Assembly (NCBI RefSeq): GCF_001007935.1
Contig: NZ_CP011451.1
Span: 1,426,001-1,490,000 of the forward strand
From: Nitrosomonas communis
GTDB lineage: Bacteria > Pseudomonadota > Gammaproteobacteria > Burkholderiales > Nitrosomonadaceae
Length of the DNA stretch: 64,000 nt
Direction: 5' to 3'
Part shown: one piece after another, positions 49,264 to 59,168 of the stretch
How the letters are laid out: every line of letters starts with the position of its first letter
How positions within the stretch are numbered: position 1 is the first letter of the stretch
Program-made: the position numbers and the translations under genes
Notes under the pieces: model-generated
The model's input: the letters and a program-made list of their open reading frames with translations, nothing else
Databases searched by the model: none
Told to the model about the DNA's origin: nothing

Positions 49264-49317
49264 TTTTTGTCCTCCATTTCAAGTCTATATTTTATGAAAC
49301 TTTGGACTCCATAAAAC

Positions 49318-49458
49318 TCAGCATACCTCAGTCCGGATCATCCCTATGTTGCCAGGATTCTTAGGAATATAGCGGCGCTCTATAGAGAAAATGGCAGGGA
49401 ACAGGAAGCGCCCGAGCTGGAAGGTAGAGCTGCAGCTATCGAGGCACTCAAACGATAA
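49318..49458 (+). pseudogene. TPR-protein C-terminal fragment
   Basis: The plus strand encodes YLSPDHPYVARILRNIAALY followed by RENGREQEAPELEGRAAAIE and ALKR with a stop. This matches the final repeat of Kinesin-light-chain-like TPR proteins (S-P-D-H-P-x-V-A-x-x-L-x-N-L-A). It begins directly after the IS3 element and has no start, so the rest of the gene is missing. Confidence 0.6.
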
Positions 49459-49744
49459 AATTAAATTGCAAGACATTATGCATTAGATCGGCAGATAAGG
49501 TAGACGGATAGGTAGAGCACCTGTTGTGATTGGCTGCATGGCCGGTATTCTGCCCTTCACCATGATTTAGTGCTTGGCTAGATTTTTTGCTTTCTACCGT
49601 CGCGTAGATTTTTATCTGCACAAGTCAACCTATCACTCTGTCACGTGAAGCTTGTCAATAGCTCGTCCAATTCTAAGCAAGCTTCGTGCCATCCAAGTTG
49701 TGACATTTTTTCCTGGCGCCCCCACACCTGGGTATATCTACCCC

Positions 49745-49772
49745 CGGTTGTCCAGTTAGTGGGAACCACTTC
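49745..49772 (+). repeat. Solo right end of an IS3 element
   Basis: GGTTGTCCAGTTAGTGGGAA, then CCACTTCA, matches the right end of the IS3 element at 40590-40614 apart from a few bases. No transposase is attached. The region 49459-49744 before it shows no gene. Confidence 0.55.
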
Positions 49773-49783
49773 ACGCATGGCTA

Positions 49784-50017
49784 CTAGACGGTGCCGGAAA
49801 GCTTATCAATATCGCCATCAACCCATGCACGGGCTTCTATGTTTGCAGCCTCCTGTGCCTTGCTTTCTTCGTCCAGGGGCGGAACAAAACTCTCATATAC
49901 AACCTTTCCATCTTTATCAAGGATCCTGTAACGGCCGTTCCACAGACCAAGGGTATCGTCTTTCTCAGTATTGATAAGAATGCTGTATCCCTTATAAGTC
50001 CTCTGCTCTGCGTTCAT
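49784..50017 (-). CDS. Small conserved hypothetical protein
   Basis: A 77-residue protein starting at ATG 50017 with GGAG upstream. It reads MNAEQRTYKGYSILINTEKD, then GRYRILDKDGKVVYESFVPP and an acidic helix EEAKAQEAANIEARAWVD-like. The layout (short beta sheet followed by a helix) is that of small proteins of unknown function often found in Betaproteobacteria. Its frame is undamaged, unlike most neighbours. Confidence 0.65.
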   Translation of the reverse strand: MNAEQRTYKGYSILINTEKDDTLGLWNGRYRILDKDGKVVYESFVPPLDEESKAQEAANIEARAWVDGDIDKLSGTV

Positions 50018-50273
50018 CTCGTCTCCTAAGGTGCGGGTACCTGGTAAGGCATGTTTGAAAATCATCTTGAGTGCCAGTATAGTCCATTGCCCCTGCTTCG
50101 ACTGTGCGCTAGCGAACAAATCGACACCGGCACAGTCTTAAATGAGCGCGTGCTACGCAAGACGATATGAAGCGTACAGACTATATTTCAATGCAACGCC
50201 AATCTGAATCTGGGTATTCGCCCGCGCACTTACCTCGTCCGGTTGCTGATCCAATGGCCCAACTAATAGGAGA

Positions 50274-50729
50274 ATGAATTGCAGACCACCTGATCCCGAC
50301 GATTGTTGGCTGAATACTTGTGTATTCCCACTATTTAATCCTGACATTGCGCTCACTGAAACCGAGGCTTACGCGGGCGTTCGGCTCAGCGCTCTGGACC
50401 TGATCAACACCGGGGTCACCACCACGGTCGACTGGTCGCATGCCTTCACACCCCAGTTCGTGCGGGGGAATATTCGCGCCCTCGGTGACTCTGGACTGCG
50501 CTTCGTGTTCGCGCATCTTGGCAATGCTGATCCTGCCAGCATCGCGGATATCAAGCTCGTCAAGCAGACACTGATTGATCCCAACCCCAGAGCTACTTTT
50601 CAAGTCGCATCCCATCTATCGGAAACACTTCAAGCCGATCTCACCGCGATGTCTAAGCTGGCCAAGGAATTAGGAGTGATACTGCATGTGCATTTGCTGG
50701 AGAACATCGTGCAGCGTGAAGATAACTAG
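50274..50729 (+). pseudogene. Amidohydrolase (ATZ/TRZ or cytosine-deaminase type) fragment
   Basis: The frame contains YAGVRLSALDLINTGVTTTV followed by DWSHAF and GNIRALGDSGLRFVFAHLGN, the middle part of metal-dependent amidohydrolases, and later LAKELGVILHVHLLENIVQR with the HxH-like metal ligands. The N-terminal metal site and the C-terminal third are missing; the frame stops right after EDN. It is a remnant of a gene of about 450 residues. Confidence 0.72.
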
Positions 50730-51067
50730 AACAAAAGATATGCGTTATTAATGAAAAATAAAATAAGCAATGAACTTAATTTGATCTAAAGAAATTGCGT
50801 ATAAAACAAGAATAGGAAGTTTAGTAAAATGATGGATTGTCGGACTTTGCAGTATTCCTGCATGAGTTTTATTCGCTGTGTATGGAGGCAGCTAGCGTGG
50901 CGATCCATGATTAATCTACATAGCCGCGTAATGCTGTAATTCATGCAAAGAGCGGTCAGGTGTTTTATGTCCTACCCATTAGGGCAACGTGAACCAGCGA
51001 TCGTGTATAGGAAATGTAACGCCTTTTTTAATAATAACGTGAGTCGACATAAGCATCATTTGACTCG

Positions 51068-51132
51068 GTTAGAAGAGCTGAGGGAACCTGATATTATTCG
51101 AAGATTTCTTCTCAAGAATAATGGTGTATCTC
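51068..51132 (-). repeat. IS982 end remnant
   Basis: The stretch GAAGAGCTGAGGGAACCTGA and the following bases up to AATGGTGTAT resemble 40618-40680, the 3' part of the IS982 transposase, at most positions. Only about 65 bases remain. The flanking 50730-51067 stretch shows no gene. Confidence 0.45.
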
Positions 51133-51218
51133 TTCTCCACAATTAATTTATCATGGAGAGTTAAGATTCCCTTTGATGCTTTCCTTATCCTGAACTCACG
51201 CTTTAATAGGAAGATTTA

Positions 51219-51746
51219 GTGAGCCTTATAAATTATAAAAGAGTTCTATTCCTGGTATTACTCTACCTCGCGTTCCTGCCGTTATTTGCGGCGTTTCAGG
51301 AACATATCGGGCGAGTCGTAGCTATCTCCGATGGAGACACACTCACGATCCTGGATGATCGCAAGCAGCAAATCAAAGTGAGGCTCGCAGAGATCGATAC
51401 TCCAGAATCAGCCCAGCCTTATGGATCGCGTGCCAAGCAGGAATTATCGCGACTTGTCTTTGGAAAAACGGTAAGTATCAAAGTGTAGGATACAGATCGC
51501 TATGGTCGTACAGTTGGACGCGTCTATGCAGCCGACATCGATGTGAACGCAGAAATGGTAAGAATCGGCGCCGCCTGGGTATATCGAAAATATTCTACAG
51601 ATCAAAAGCTCTACGCTTTGGAAAAACAGTCTAGGCAGAATAAAGAGGGATTATGGGGTCTACCGGAAGCTCAACAAGTTCCACCTTGGGAATGGCGGAA
51701 CGCAATAAATAAGGTGAACTGCTGTCTTGCTCATTTTTTCCTATAA
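51219..51746 (+). pseudogene. Thermonuclease (SNase family) with one in-frame amber codon
   Basis: Start at GTG 51219. A signal peptide (VLFLVLLYLAFLPLFAA) precedes an SNase domain: GRVVAISDGDTLTILDDRKQ, IKVRLAEIDTPESAQPYGSR with the catalytic Arg and Glu, then after a TAG at 51486-51488 DTDRYGRTVGRVYAADIDVN and YALEKQSRQNKEGLWGLPEA. Both sides are in the same frame, so the TAG replaces one codon (Gln or Lys in relatives). The rest is well kept, which points to recent loss or to occasional read-through. Confidence 0.82.
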
Positions 51747-51929
51747 ATAGCGGTGTAAAAATAATGGAATGGACACTCACTACCCTAAATTGCATCGCGT
51801 AAGCGATTTACGCCGCGGCAAGATAGCAAGTTGCTTTGCCAATTAGAGTCCTGCCTGATTGACATGGAAACATGCAGCAGTTGATACCACTAGGCGAGAA
51901 AGTTAGGTGAGTTTAGACACACCGTCAGG

Positions 51930-52358
51930 CGTCTATCAGTCTTTGATGTTCATTGAGTAAATGAGAAAGTTAATTTTGCTCGCTATGGAAACAGATGGGC
52001 ACAGCGCGATATCTGGGAGAAGATCTTCTCGGCATTGGATCAAGCGGAGGGGCAGCCTAATCGGCTGATGATCGACAGTATCTTTATCAAGAATCTCCGT
52101 TGTTCCGGCGGCGGAAAAGGGGGCTGCGTTCATGCTTTTGGTCGCAACAAAGGTGGACGGACAACAAAAATCCACCTCGTGGCCGACGGCAAGGGGCAAC
52201 CTTGCGTCATGCTGCTCACACCCGGTCAGGTTAGTGACCACAAGGCCGCAAAAGCCCATCAGCACATTTACACCTGCCTGTGTCAGATGACTGATCATCT
52301 CTCCCAGCGGAGGCGTTTTTTACTACCCACTAGACCGACATCCTGTATGCTCAACTAA
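51930..52358 (+). pseudogene. IS5-family transposase fragment
   Basis: The plus frame reads RWAQRDIWEKIFSALDQAEG, then LMIDSIFIKNLRCSGGGKGG, RNKGGRTTKIHLVADGKGQP and MLLTPGQVSDHKAAKAH. MIDS carries the first catalytic Asp, and the G-R-x-x-G-G-x-T-T-K-I-H block is the signature of IS5 (IS427-like) enzymes. Neither end nor the second half is present. Confidence 0.72.
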
Positions 52359-52434
52359 TCGAACCAGGCAATATGTTGAGTCATTGTAAAGTTCTTATAA
52401 ATGTATGATTGAGTAATTTCTGGAAAAAACGATG

Positions 52435-53409
52435 TTATCCACTGGATTTTATACCGCTCCCATTTATTACCAGCGGATAATGGCCTGTGATGGCATGGCG
52501 GCAGGATAAGTCTTCCAGAGAATGATGTGCCTGGCGCAAATAGTCCAGGAAAGTTTGCGCCACAATCGATAATTGCTTGCCAGATGGATATGCAAAATAC
52601 CAATGCCGTTCAATTGGAAAACCTTCGACATCTAATACTGCGAGCTGCCCCATCGGCGCATCCAATGCCAGGGTATGGCTGGATAATACCGCGATTCCCA
52701 AATGTCCGACAAGCGCTTGCTTGATGGCTTCATTGCTACCCAATTCAATGCGAACCTTTAGTTTTTTATTGTGTTCCGAAAAAAAACGTTCAGTCGCCAT
52801 GCGTGTTCCCGAACCAGGCTCGCGCATTATGAAAGGCTCATCACAAATGCGATCGATACTGATGTTCTTGTGATTGACTAGCGGATGATCCGCAGCCGCT
52901 AGCACGACTAGCGGATTATCTAAGAAAACCTCTGCCACGGCATCAATCCCTTCCGGAACTTGACCCAGGATGTAAAGATCATCCTGATTGTTGGTTAATC
53001 GTTCCAGAACGCGCTCGCGGTTGGTCACTTTTAACGCTACATCAATGCCAGGGTAATTCTGGCAAAACATGCCTAATAATCGCGGTGTGAAATATTTGGC
53101 GGTCGTTACAACCGCAAGCCGCAATTTCCCGGATTTAAGGCCTTTCATGTCCGACACAATCATCTCGAACCGGGAAAAATGCTCAAAAATACTCTGGCAA
53201 GTCTCATACAGCTCTTTTCCCGCATCGGTCAGATAAATTTTTTTACCTATCTGCTCAAACAGCGGTAAGCCAATATCATCAGTCAGCTTTTTGATTTGCA
53301 TCGACACAGTCGGTTGCGTCAAGAATAATTCTTCAGCCGCACGAGTGAAGCTATTCAAGCGTGCAATAGCTTCAAAAACCTCCAATTGTCGAAAGGTGCT
53401 GTGGCGCAT
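52435..53409 (-). CDS. cbbR: CbbR, LysR-type activator of the Calvin-cycle operon
   Basis: A 324-residue LysR regulator. The N-terminal winged helix is MRHSTFRQLEVFEAIARLNS followed by FTRAAEELFLTQPTVSMQIK. The effector domain follows (SGKLRLAVVTTAKYFTPRLL and ERVLERLTNNQDDLYILGQ), with the wording typical of CbbR. The start at 53409 is chosen because the protein then begins at the conserved MRH(S/A)TFRQL. It is transcribed away from cbbL with a 176-base shared control region. It senses metabolites such as RuBP or NADPH in relatives and activates cbb genes. Confidence 0.93.
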   Translation of the reverse strand: MRHSTFRQLEVFEAIARLNSFTRAAEELFLTQPTVSMQIKKLTDDIGLPLFEQIGKKIYLTDAGKELYETCQSIFEHFSRFEMIVSDMKGLKSGKLRLAVVTTAKYFTPRLLGMFCQNYPGIDVALKVTNRERVLERLTNNQDDLYILGQVPEGIDAVAEVFLDNPLVVLAAADHPLVNHKNISIDRICDEPFIMREPGSGTRMATERFFSEHNKKLKVRIELGSNEAIKQALVGHLGIAVLSSHTLALDAPMGQLAVLDVEGFPIERHWYFAYPSGKQLSIVAQTFLDYLRQAHHSLEDLSCRHAITGHYPLVINGSGIKSSG

Positions 53410-55061
<1,652 letters not shown>

Positions 55062-55082
55062 TGGGTTAAAGGAGAAAATATC

Positions 55083-55517
55083 ATGATGACAAATCCAGGC
55101 AATCGTCTCACACAAGGGCAGTTTTCTTTTCTGCCGCCGTTAACGGATAAACAAATCTCAGCGCAAATCAAATATGCGTTGAACAATGGATGGGCAATCG
55201 GTATTGAGTACACGGATGACCCTCACCCGCGCGATACCTACTGGGAAATGTACGGTAATCCAATGTTTGATTTGAAGGATCCTGCGGGGATACTGATGGA
55301 AATCAACAATTGTCGTAAAACATTTCCCAATCACTATATCCGGGTAACTGCTTTCAACTCTACACGTGGTTTTGAAAGCCCGACCATGTCTTACATTGTC
55401 AATCGACCTGAAAAAGAACCTGGTTTTGGTCTGATTCGTCGAGAAACGGCAGGTAGGAATATTCAATATTCCATCCATTCTTATGCAACGGATAAACCGG
55501 AAGGAGAACGTTACTAA
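55083..55517 (+). CDS. cbbS: RuBisCO small subunit, red type
   Basis: A 144-residue protein beginning MMTNPGNRLTQGQFSFLPPL. It has the conserved YALNNGWAIGIEYTDDPHPR and DTYWEMYGNPMFDLKD. The C-terminal extension (RPEKEPGFGLIRRETAGRNI and following) is the beta-hairpin that fills the central channel in red-type enzymes, in place of the betaA-betaB loop of green ones. It follows cbbL by 21 bases with GGAG before the ATG. Confidence 0.95.
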   Translation: MMTNPGNRLTQGQFSFLPPLTDKQISAQIKYALNNGWAIGIEYTDDPHPRDTYWEMYGNPMFDLKDPAGILMEINNCRKTFPNHYIRVTAFNSTRGFESPTMSYIVNRPEKEPGFGLIRRETAGRNIQYSIHSYATDKPEGERY

Positions 55518-55529
55518 AATTGTTTCAAC

Positions 55530-55561
55530 CCTCTCTTTACTTTGAACATGTAAAGGGAGGG
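55530..55561 (+). terminator. Hairpin after cbbS
   Basis: CCCTCTCTTTAC and GTAAAGGGAGGG can pair around a nine-base loop. There is no run of T behind it, so it more likely protects the abundant cbbLS message from 3' decay, or lowers read-through into cbbX, than ends transcription fully. Confidence 0.5.
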
Positions 55562-55633
55562 GGAGAATAATGATACTTTCGTATTGCACAGAGAAATAAA
55601 CGCGTGTTCGATTACTTTTATTGGGGAGGCAGT

Positions 55634-55777
55634 ATGAAACGAGAATCTAAATACCTCAGAACTACTGAAAATCTTTCGGTTGATTTGGATGCTGAATTCC
55701 ATAAGTCGATTGAAAAAACAAGTTATATTTGCGTTTGTTACTTAAGAAAATACTCAGAATCTAATTATCTTGCCTAA
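55634..55777 (+). CDS. Short ORF resembling a duplicated cbbX N-terminus
   Basis: A 47-residue frame starting at ATG 55634 with a strong GGGGAGG site. It reads [20 protein letters not shown], then [17 protein letters not shown] and stops ten bases before the cbbX ATG. The centre ([14 protein letters not shown]) aligns with residues 14-27 of CbbX ([14 protein letters not shown]). It may be a decayed partial duplication of cbbX, or a leader peptide that couples translation to cbbX. No other function is evident. Confidence 0.5.
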   Translation: MKRESKYLRTTENLSVDLDAEFHKSIEKTSYICVCYLRKYSESNYLA

Positions 55778-55787
55778 AGGACTTATC

Positions 55788-56717
55788 ATGGCTGAGCAAT
55801 CTAAAATTCTAAAAGCGGATGAACAGTCCGTCGATTTAGATGCAGAATTTCGAGAATCCAACATACGTGAAGTACTGGATAAACTGGACCGCGAATTGAT
55901 CGGATTAAAACCAGTCAAGGCTCGTATTCATGAGATTGCAGCATTGTTACTCGTGGATCGCGTCCGCAAGCGACTCGGATTATCAGCGGGCGCTCCAAGC
56001 TTGCATATGTGCTTTACTGGTAATCCTGGTACCGGCAAAACGACTGTAGCATCGCGCATGTCTGAAATTCTGCATCGCTTGGATTATGTGCGGGAAGGAC
56101 ATTTGGTTTCGGTAACACGAGATGATCTGGTTGGTCAGTACATCGGACATACCGCTCCGAAAACCAAAGAAGTGATTAAACGGGCCATGGGTGGGGTATT
56201 ATTTATCGATGAAGCCTACTATCTCTACAAACCAGAGAATGAGCGCGATTATGGAGCCGAATCTATTGAAATTCTGTTGCAAACAATGGAAAACAATCGT
56301 GATGACTTAGTGGTTATTTTGGCGGGTTATAAAGATCGGATGGATAAATTTTTCCAAAGCAACCCAGGTATGCGATCACGGATCGCGCATCATATTGATT
56401 TTCCTGACTATGGCGTCGATGAATTAGTCGCAATAGCCAAGTTGATGCTAGCGGCCCAAAACTACCGCTTTAGTCCAGATGGAGAAAAAGCATTTATCGA
56501 ATATATCCGGTTGCGGATGGCCCAGGAATTTTTTGCCAATGCCCGCTCGGTAAGAAATGCACTGGATCGGGCTCGTCTACGCCAAGCTAATCGATTGTTT
56601 ACAGGAGGCAAAAAAACACTCACTAATATTGACCTGATGACCATTGAAGCAGAGGACATTAGAGCCAGCCGAGTTTTCCTCGAAGGAAAAACGGATACTG
56701 CAACCGGTCCTGCTTAA
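55788..56717 (+). CDS. cbbX: CbbX, red-type RuBisCO activase (AAA+)
   Basis: A 309-residue AAA+ ATPase. Walker [10 protein letters not shown] starts at residue 78, and Walker [13 protein letters not shown] has the Asp-Glu at 141-142. The pore loop VGQYIGHT and the sensor region [15 protein letters not shown] are as in the characterised CbbX. It forms RuBP-stimulated hexamers that pull the C-terminal tail of the red-type large subunit to release inhibitory sugar phosphates. ATG 55788 has AAAGGA. It follows cbbLS, the normal order. Confidence 0.95.
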   Translation: MAEQSKILKADEQSVDLDAEFRESNIREVLDKLDRELIGLKPVKARIHEIAALLLVDRVRKRLGLSAGAPSLHMCFTGNPGTGKTTVASRMSEILHRLDYVREGHLVSVTRDDLVGQYIGHTAPKTKEVIKRAMGGVLFIDEAYYLYKPENERDYGAESIEILLQTMENNRDDLVVILAGYKDRMDKFFQSNPGMRSRIAHHIDFPDYGVDELVAIAKLMLAAQNYRFSPDGEKAFIEYIRLRMAQEFFANARSVRNALDRARLRQANRLFTGGKKTLTNIDLMTIEAEDIRASRVFLEGKTDTATGPA

Positions 56718-56753
56718 ATACTATGTAATCACACACCATGGAATCGTGACGAG

Positions 56754-57095
56754 ATGGATGATACCTTAATGCATCCATTACGCATTTTTCCCAAACAGAT
56801 CAACGCGGTTTGCTATAACCAGGTCCGTTTGGCTTTGTTGCGAGCAGGCGGCCCGTTGCGTGTTGCATTACTTCAGCATCGCGGCTTGGAAGTCATTCTG
56901 GATAAGGAAATGTGGTTATGCGTCGATAGTACTGCTGACGATCAGCCGGTCATGGCGTGGCGGGAATTCAAAATTCGCGGAAGAAACAATTTACACTTAC
57001 CGATCGCATGTGAATTGCAATTATACCATAGCTGTGCGGGGCTTATTATGGGATCCGCGCTGGATGATCTGGAACAAGCTCTCGAAAAAATGTGA
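56754..57095 (+). CDS. Conserved hypothetical protein of the cbb operon
   Basis: A 113-residue protein starting MDDTLMHPLRIFPKQINAVC. It is a mix of helices and strands (VRLALLRAGGPLRVALLQHR, then GLEVILDKEMWLCVDSTADD). The compact alpha/beta pattern is like small cytosolic binding proteins. It sits between cbbX and the aldolase with short gaps on both sides, so it is co-transcribed. A role in Calvin-cycle regulation or RuBisCO assembly is possible but not shown. Confidence 0.7.
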   Translation: MDDTLMHPLRIFPKQINAVCYNQVRLALLRAGGPLRVALLQHRGLEVILDKEMWLCVDSTADDQPVMAWREFKIRGRNNLHLPIACELQLYHSCAGLIMGSALDDLEQALEKM

Positions 57096-57135
57096 TTCAT
57101 TAAAGATAAAATACTAATCGATTCCAGAGGACAAT

Positions 57136-58320
57136 ATGCCGTTAGTTGATATGCGCGATATGTTAAAACATGCTTATCAAAACAACTACGCAATTGGTGG
57201 TTTTGGGCTGGTAAGCTTGGATTTTCTGGAAGCCATCATCATAGCCGCCGAGTCTTGCCGTTCTCCTGTCATTCTTAATCTATCTGAACCACTCTTCGAT
57301 CGACATGATTTTAAATTGATTATGCCAGCTGTCGAGCGGGCGGCACAGCAAGCCAAGGTGCCCGTCGCAATCCATTTTGATCACGCCCAAACACCTGAAT
57401 CAATCTCTCAAGCAATTAGCCTGGGATGCAATAGCGTCATGCTGGATGTTTCCGCGGAAACGTTTACCGTCAATATCGCCCAAACTAGCCGCGTTGCAGA
57501 AATGGTACACGCATGCGGCGCTGCAATCGAAGGCGCACTCGGTTTTGTTGGTGGTGCAGAAGGAGAAAATGCAGTAAACCATTTGGGCGAAGCTTGTTTT
57601 ACACCGGTTGCAGAAACAAAAGCATATGTTAATCGTAGCGGTGTAGATTTCTTGTCCGTTTCAATTGGCACGCGGCATGGCCGCCAGCACCGCCACACCA
57701 AGCTCGATCTCAAACGCCTGAAGCATATCAATCAAGAAATCGGAATTCCACTCGTACTTCACGGCGGCAGCGGTTTGGCTGAAGACCAGTACCACAAATT
57801 AATTTTGAATGGCGTTGCAAAAATCAATTGCTATACCGAACTTTCGGATACAGCTGCAGCAGTTATTCGTTGCAATGTGCAGGGGCATGCTACAAAAGGT
57901 TATATCGAAGTGCTACAGGGTATTAAAGATAAACTCATTGAGCGCATCAAAATCTTTATGCACCTATGGGGTTCCTCTGGCCGAGCAGCGGAAGTACTCA
58001 TGCAATGCCGTACTTGGCAACTAGCGGAACAAATTGTCATTTTTCAGGTTGAAAAGTGTCATTTACTACAGATCAATATGTTAATTGAACATGGCCAGGA
58101 ACAATTAAGCTCTGTGCCAGGTGTGCGCCAAGTTTTCTCCGGCTGGTCCATTAACGACCCCAATCAGATCCACATCTGCTGGCGGGTACAATTTGTTCAT
58201 CATGATGTCATCAATCATTGCAGCCAAGTTATCAATGATTGTATTTTCAGCCTACTATCAAACTCAGCCAATCCAAAACTGAGCATTGCATTCTCTCCAT
58301 CCATATCTAAAATGCTTTAA
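57136..58320 (+). CDS. cbbA: Class II fructose-bisphosphate aldolase with C-terminal extension
   Basis: A 394-residue protein. Residues 1-280 are a class II aldolase: HFDHA at 80-84 carries the zinc and catalytic ligands, GTRHGRQ (178-184) has the second zinc His, and LHGGSG (208-213) has the third with the phosphate-binding loop. It joins triose phosphates in the Calvin cycle. The last ~110 residues (EHGQEQLSSVPGVRQVFSGW and following) are extra; they resemble a small Dabb-type alpha+beta barrel but I am not sure. The operon position fits a carbon-fixation isoform. The mix of usual and added domain is notable. Confidence 0.88.
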   Translation: MPLVDMRDMLKHAYQNNYAIGGFGLVSLDFLEAIIIAAESCRSPVILNLSEPLFDRHDFKLIMPAVERAAQQAKVPVAIHFDHAQTPESISQAISLGCNSVMLDVSAETFTVNIAQTSRVAEMVHACGAAIEGALGFVGGAEGENAVNHLGEACFTPVAETKAYVNRSGVDFLSVSIGTRHGRQHRHTKLDLKRLKHINQEIGIPLVLHGGSGLAEDQYHKLILNGVAKINCYTELSDTAAAVIRCNVQGHATKGYIEVLQGIKDKLIERIKIFMHLWGSSGRAAEVLMQCRTWQLAEQIVIFQVEKCHLLQINMLIEHGQEQLSSVPGVRQVFSGWSINDPNQIHICWRVQFVHHDVINHCSQVINDCIFSLLSNSANPKLSIAFSPSISKML

Positions 58321-58439
58321 AAGATCCCATATCGACTCTTGAAATTTCCAAAAGAACCTAATTCTCTCCCTTTTCATTAACTATTGGGGCAAAGTCATTT
58401 GTATTTAATTGCATCGATTATCTATTAAAAACTGAACGA

Positions 58440-58883
58440 TTATTTGGAAGAAGCAAATCTGCCTCTCTCCATCTGCTCCTCCCACAAAACTGGCGTATCA
58501 ACCACCAAATCGAACAGCGTAATGTGATTTGGCAGCGCATCATCCAAAATGGCTGCCACAATATCCGGCGCAAGCATAGTCAAGTTAACCATCCGGCTCA
58601 CATAACTGTTATCGACCCCTTCCCAAGCAGCTATTTCCCTCAAAGATTTGACTTCACCCGATTCCAGCATATTAAGCCAGCGATGCCCTCTGGCCAGAGC
58701 CAACTGCAACGGTGTCGCCGCAGTATCCCAGTGTCGAGCCTTTGCAATTTCGCCATTGGGCAACGTGACCAACTTGCGCCCACTGCGGCGTTTGATTTGA
58801 ATCGGTACGGACAGAGTTAGTCTGCCATCGCTTGCCTGGATAATATCGGGCTCGCCTGTTTTGTTGATTTGGATATTGCTCAT
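58440..58883 (-). CDS. ParB-like HTH protein, second cassette copy
   Basis: A 147-residue close copy of the protein at 13485-13928, starting MSNIQINKTGEPDIIQASDG. The HTH (SLREIAAWEGVDNSYVSRMV) is kept except for an Arg-to-Trp change. The C-terminus has diverged (VVDTPVLWEEQMERGRFASS). The start overlaps the stop of a truncated recombinase. With its recombinase gone, it may be expressed but without partner. Confidence 0.75.
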   Translation of the reverse strand: MSNIQINKTGEPDIIQASDGRLTLSVPIQIKRRSGRKLVTLPNGEIAKARHWDTAATPLQLALARGHRWLNMLESGEVKSLREIAAWEGVDNSYVSRMVNLTMLAPDIVAAILDDALPNHITLFDLVVDTPVLWEEQMERGRFASSK

Positions 58884-59044
58884 ACTAATGCCTCCTCTCG
58901 CTGTGCAATTGGCTTCGGACTCATTTCCAGCACGAGTCGCTCAATGCCGTTGGCACGAAGCCGAACTTCGAGATCGTTAGGTGATACGATTACTTTTTCA
59001 ACCAGAAGCTTTACGATACGCGCCTACTCCGCCGGAAACAATTT
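58880..59044 (-). pseudogene. Large serine recombinase C-terminal remnant
   Basis: Only the last ~50 codons remain: RIVKLLVEKVIVSPNDLEVR followed by LRANGIERLVLEMSPKPIAQ. A TAG replaces the Gln codon in the preceding FPAEQA block. At 59044 the homology ends abruptly and unrelated DNA follows. The lost part includes the whole catalytic domain. Confidence 0.78.
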
Positions 59045-59142
59045 TAGAGGAAAGGAGATTCGCTTGCGAATATCCCTGAAAGAGTGTCTCTTACTCGACA
59101 TTCTTTTGGTGGCTTGCGTAGCGCCGGGCTAGTTCCTTACAA

Positions 59143-59166
59143 AAAGAGCGCCAAACGGCGCTCTTT
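59143..59166. terminator. Strong bidirectional terminator
   Basis: AAAGAGCGCC and GGCGCTCTTT form a perfect 10-bp stem with an AAAC loop. It lies two bases beyond the 3' end of the acyltransferase and insulates it from the cassette remnant. Confidence 0.8.
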
Positions 59167-59168
59167 GT

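Larger units (their letters stand above)
48070..49311 (-). mobile_element. IS3-family insertion sequence, degenerate
   Basis: The ends TGGAGTCCATATAA (48070) and GGACTCCA (49304-49311, complement TGGAGTCCAAAGTT) are inverted repeats. The element holds an IS3-type OrfA with stops and an almost intact OrfB. On one side lies half of an FGE gene and on the other a TPR gene tail, so the insertion is linked to a rearrangement. Confidence 0.78.
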
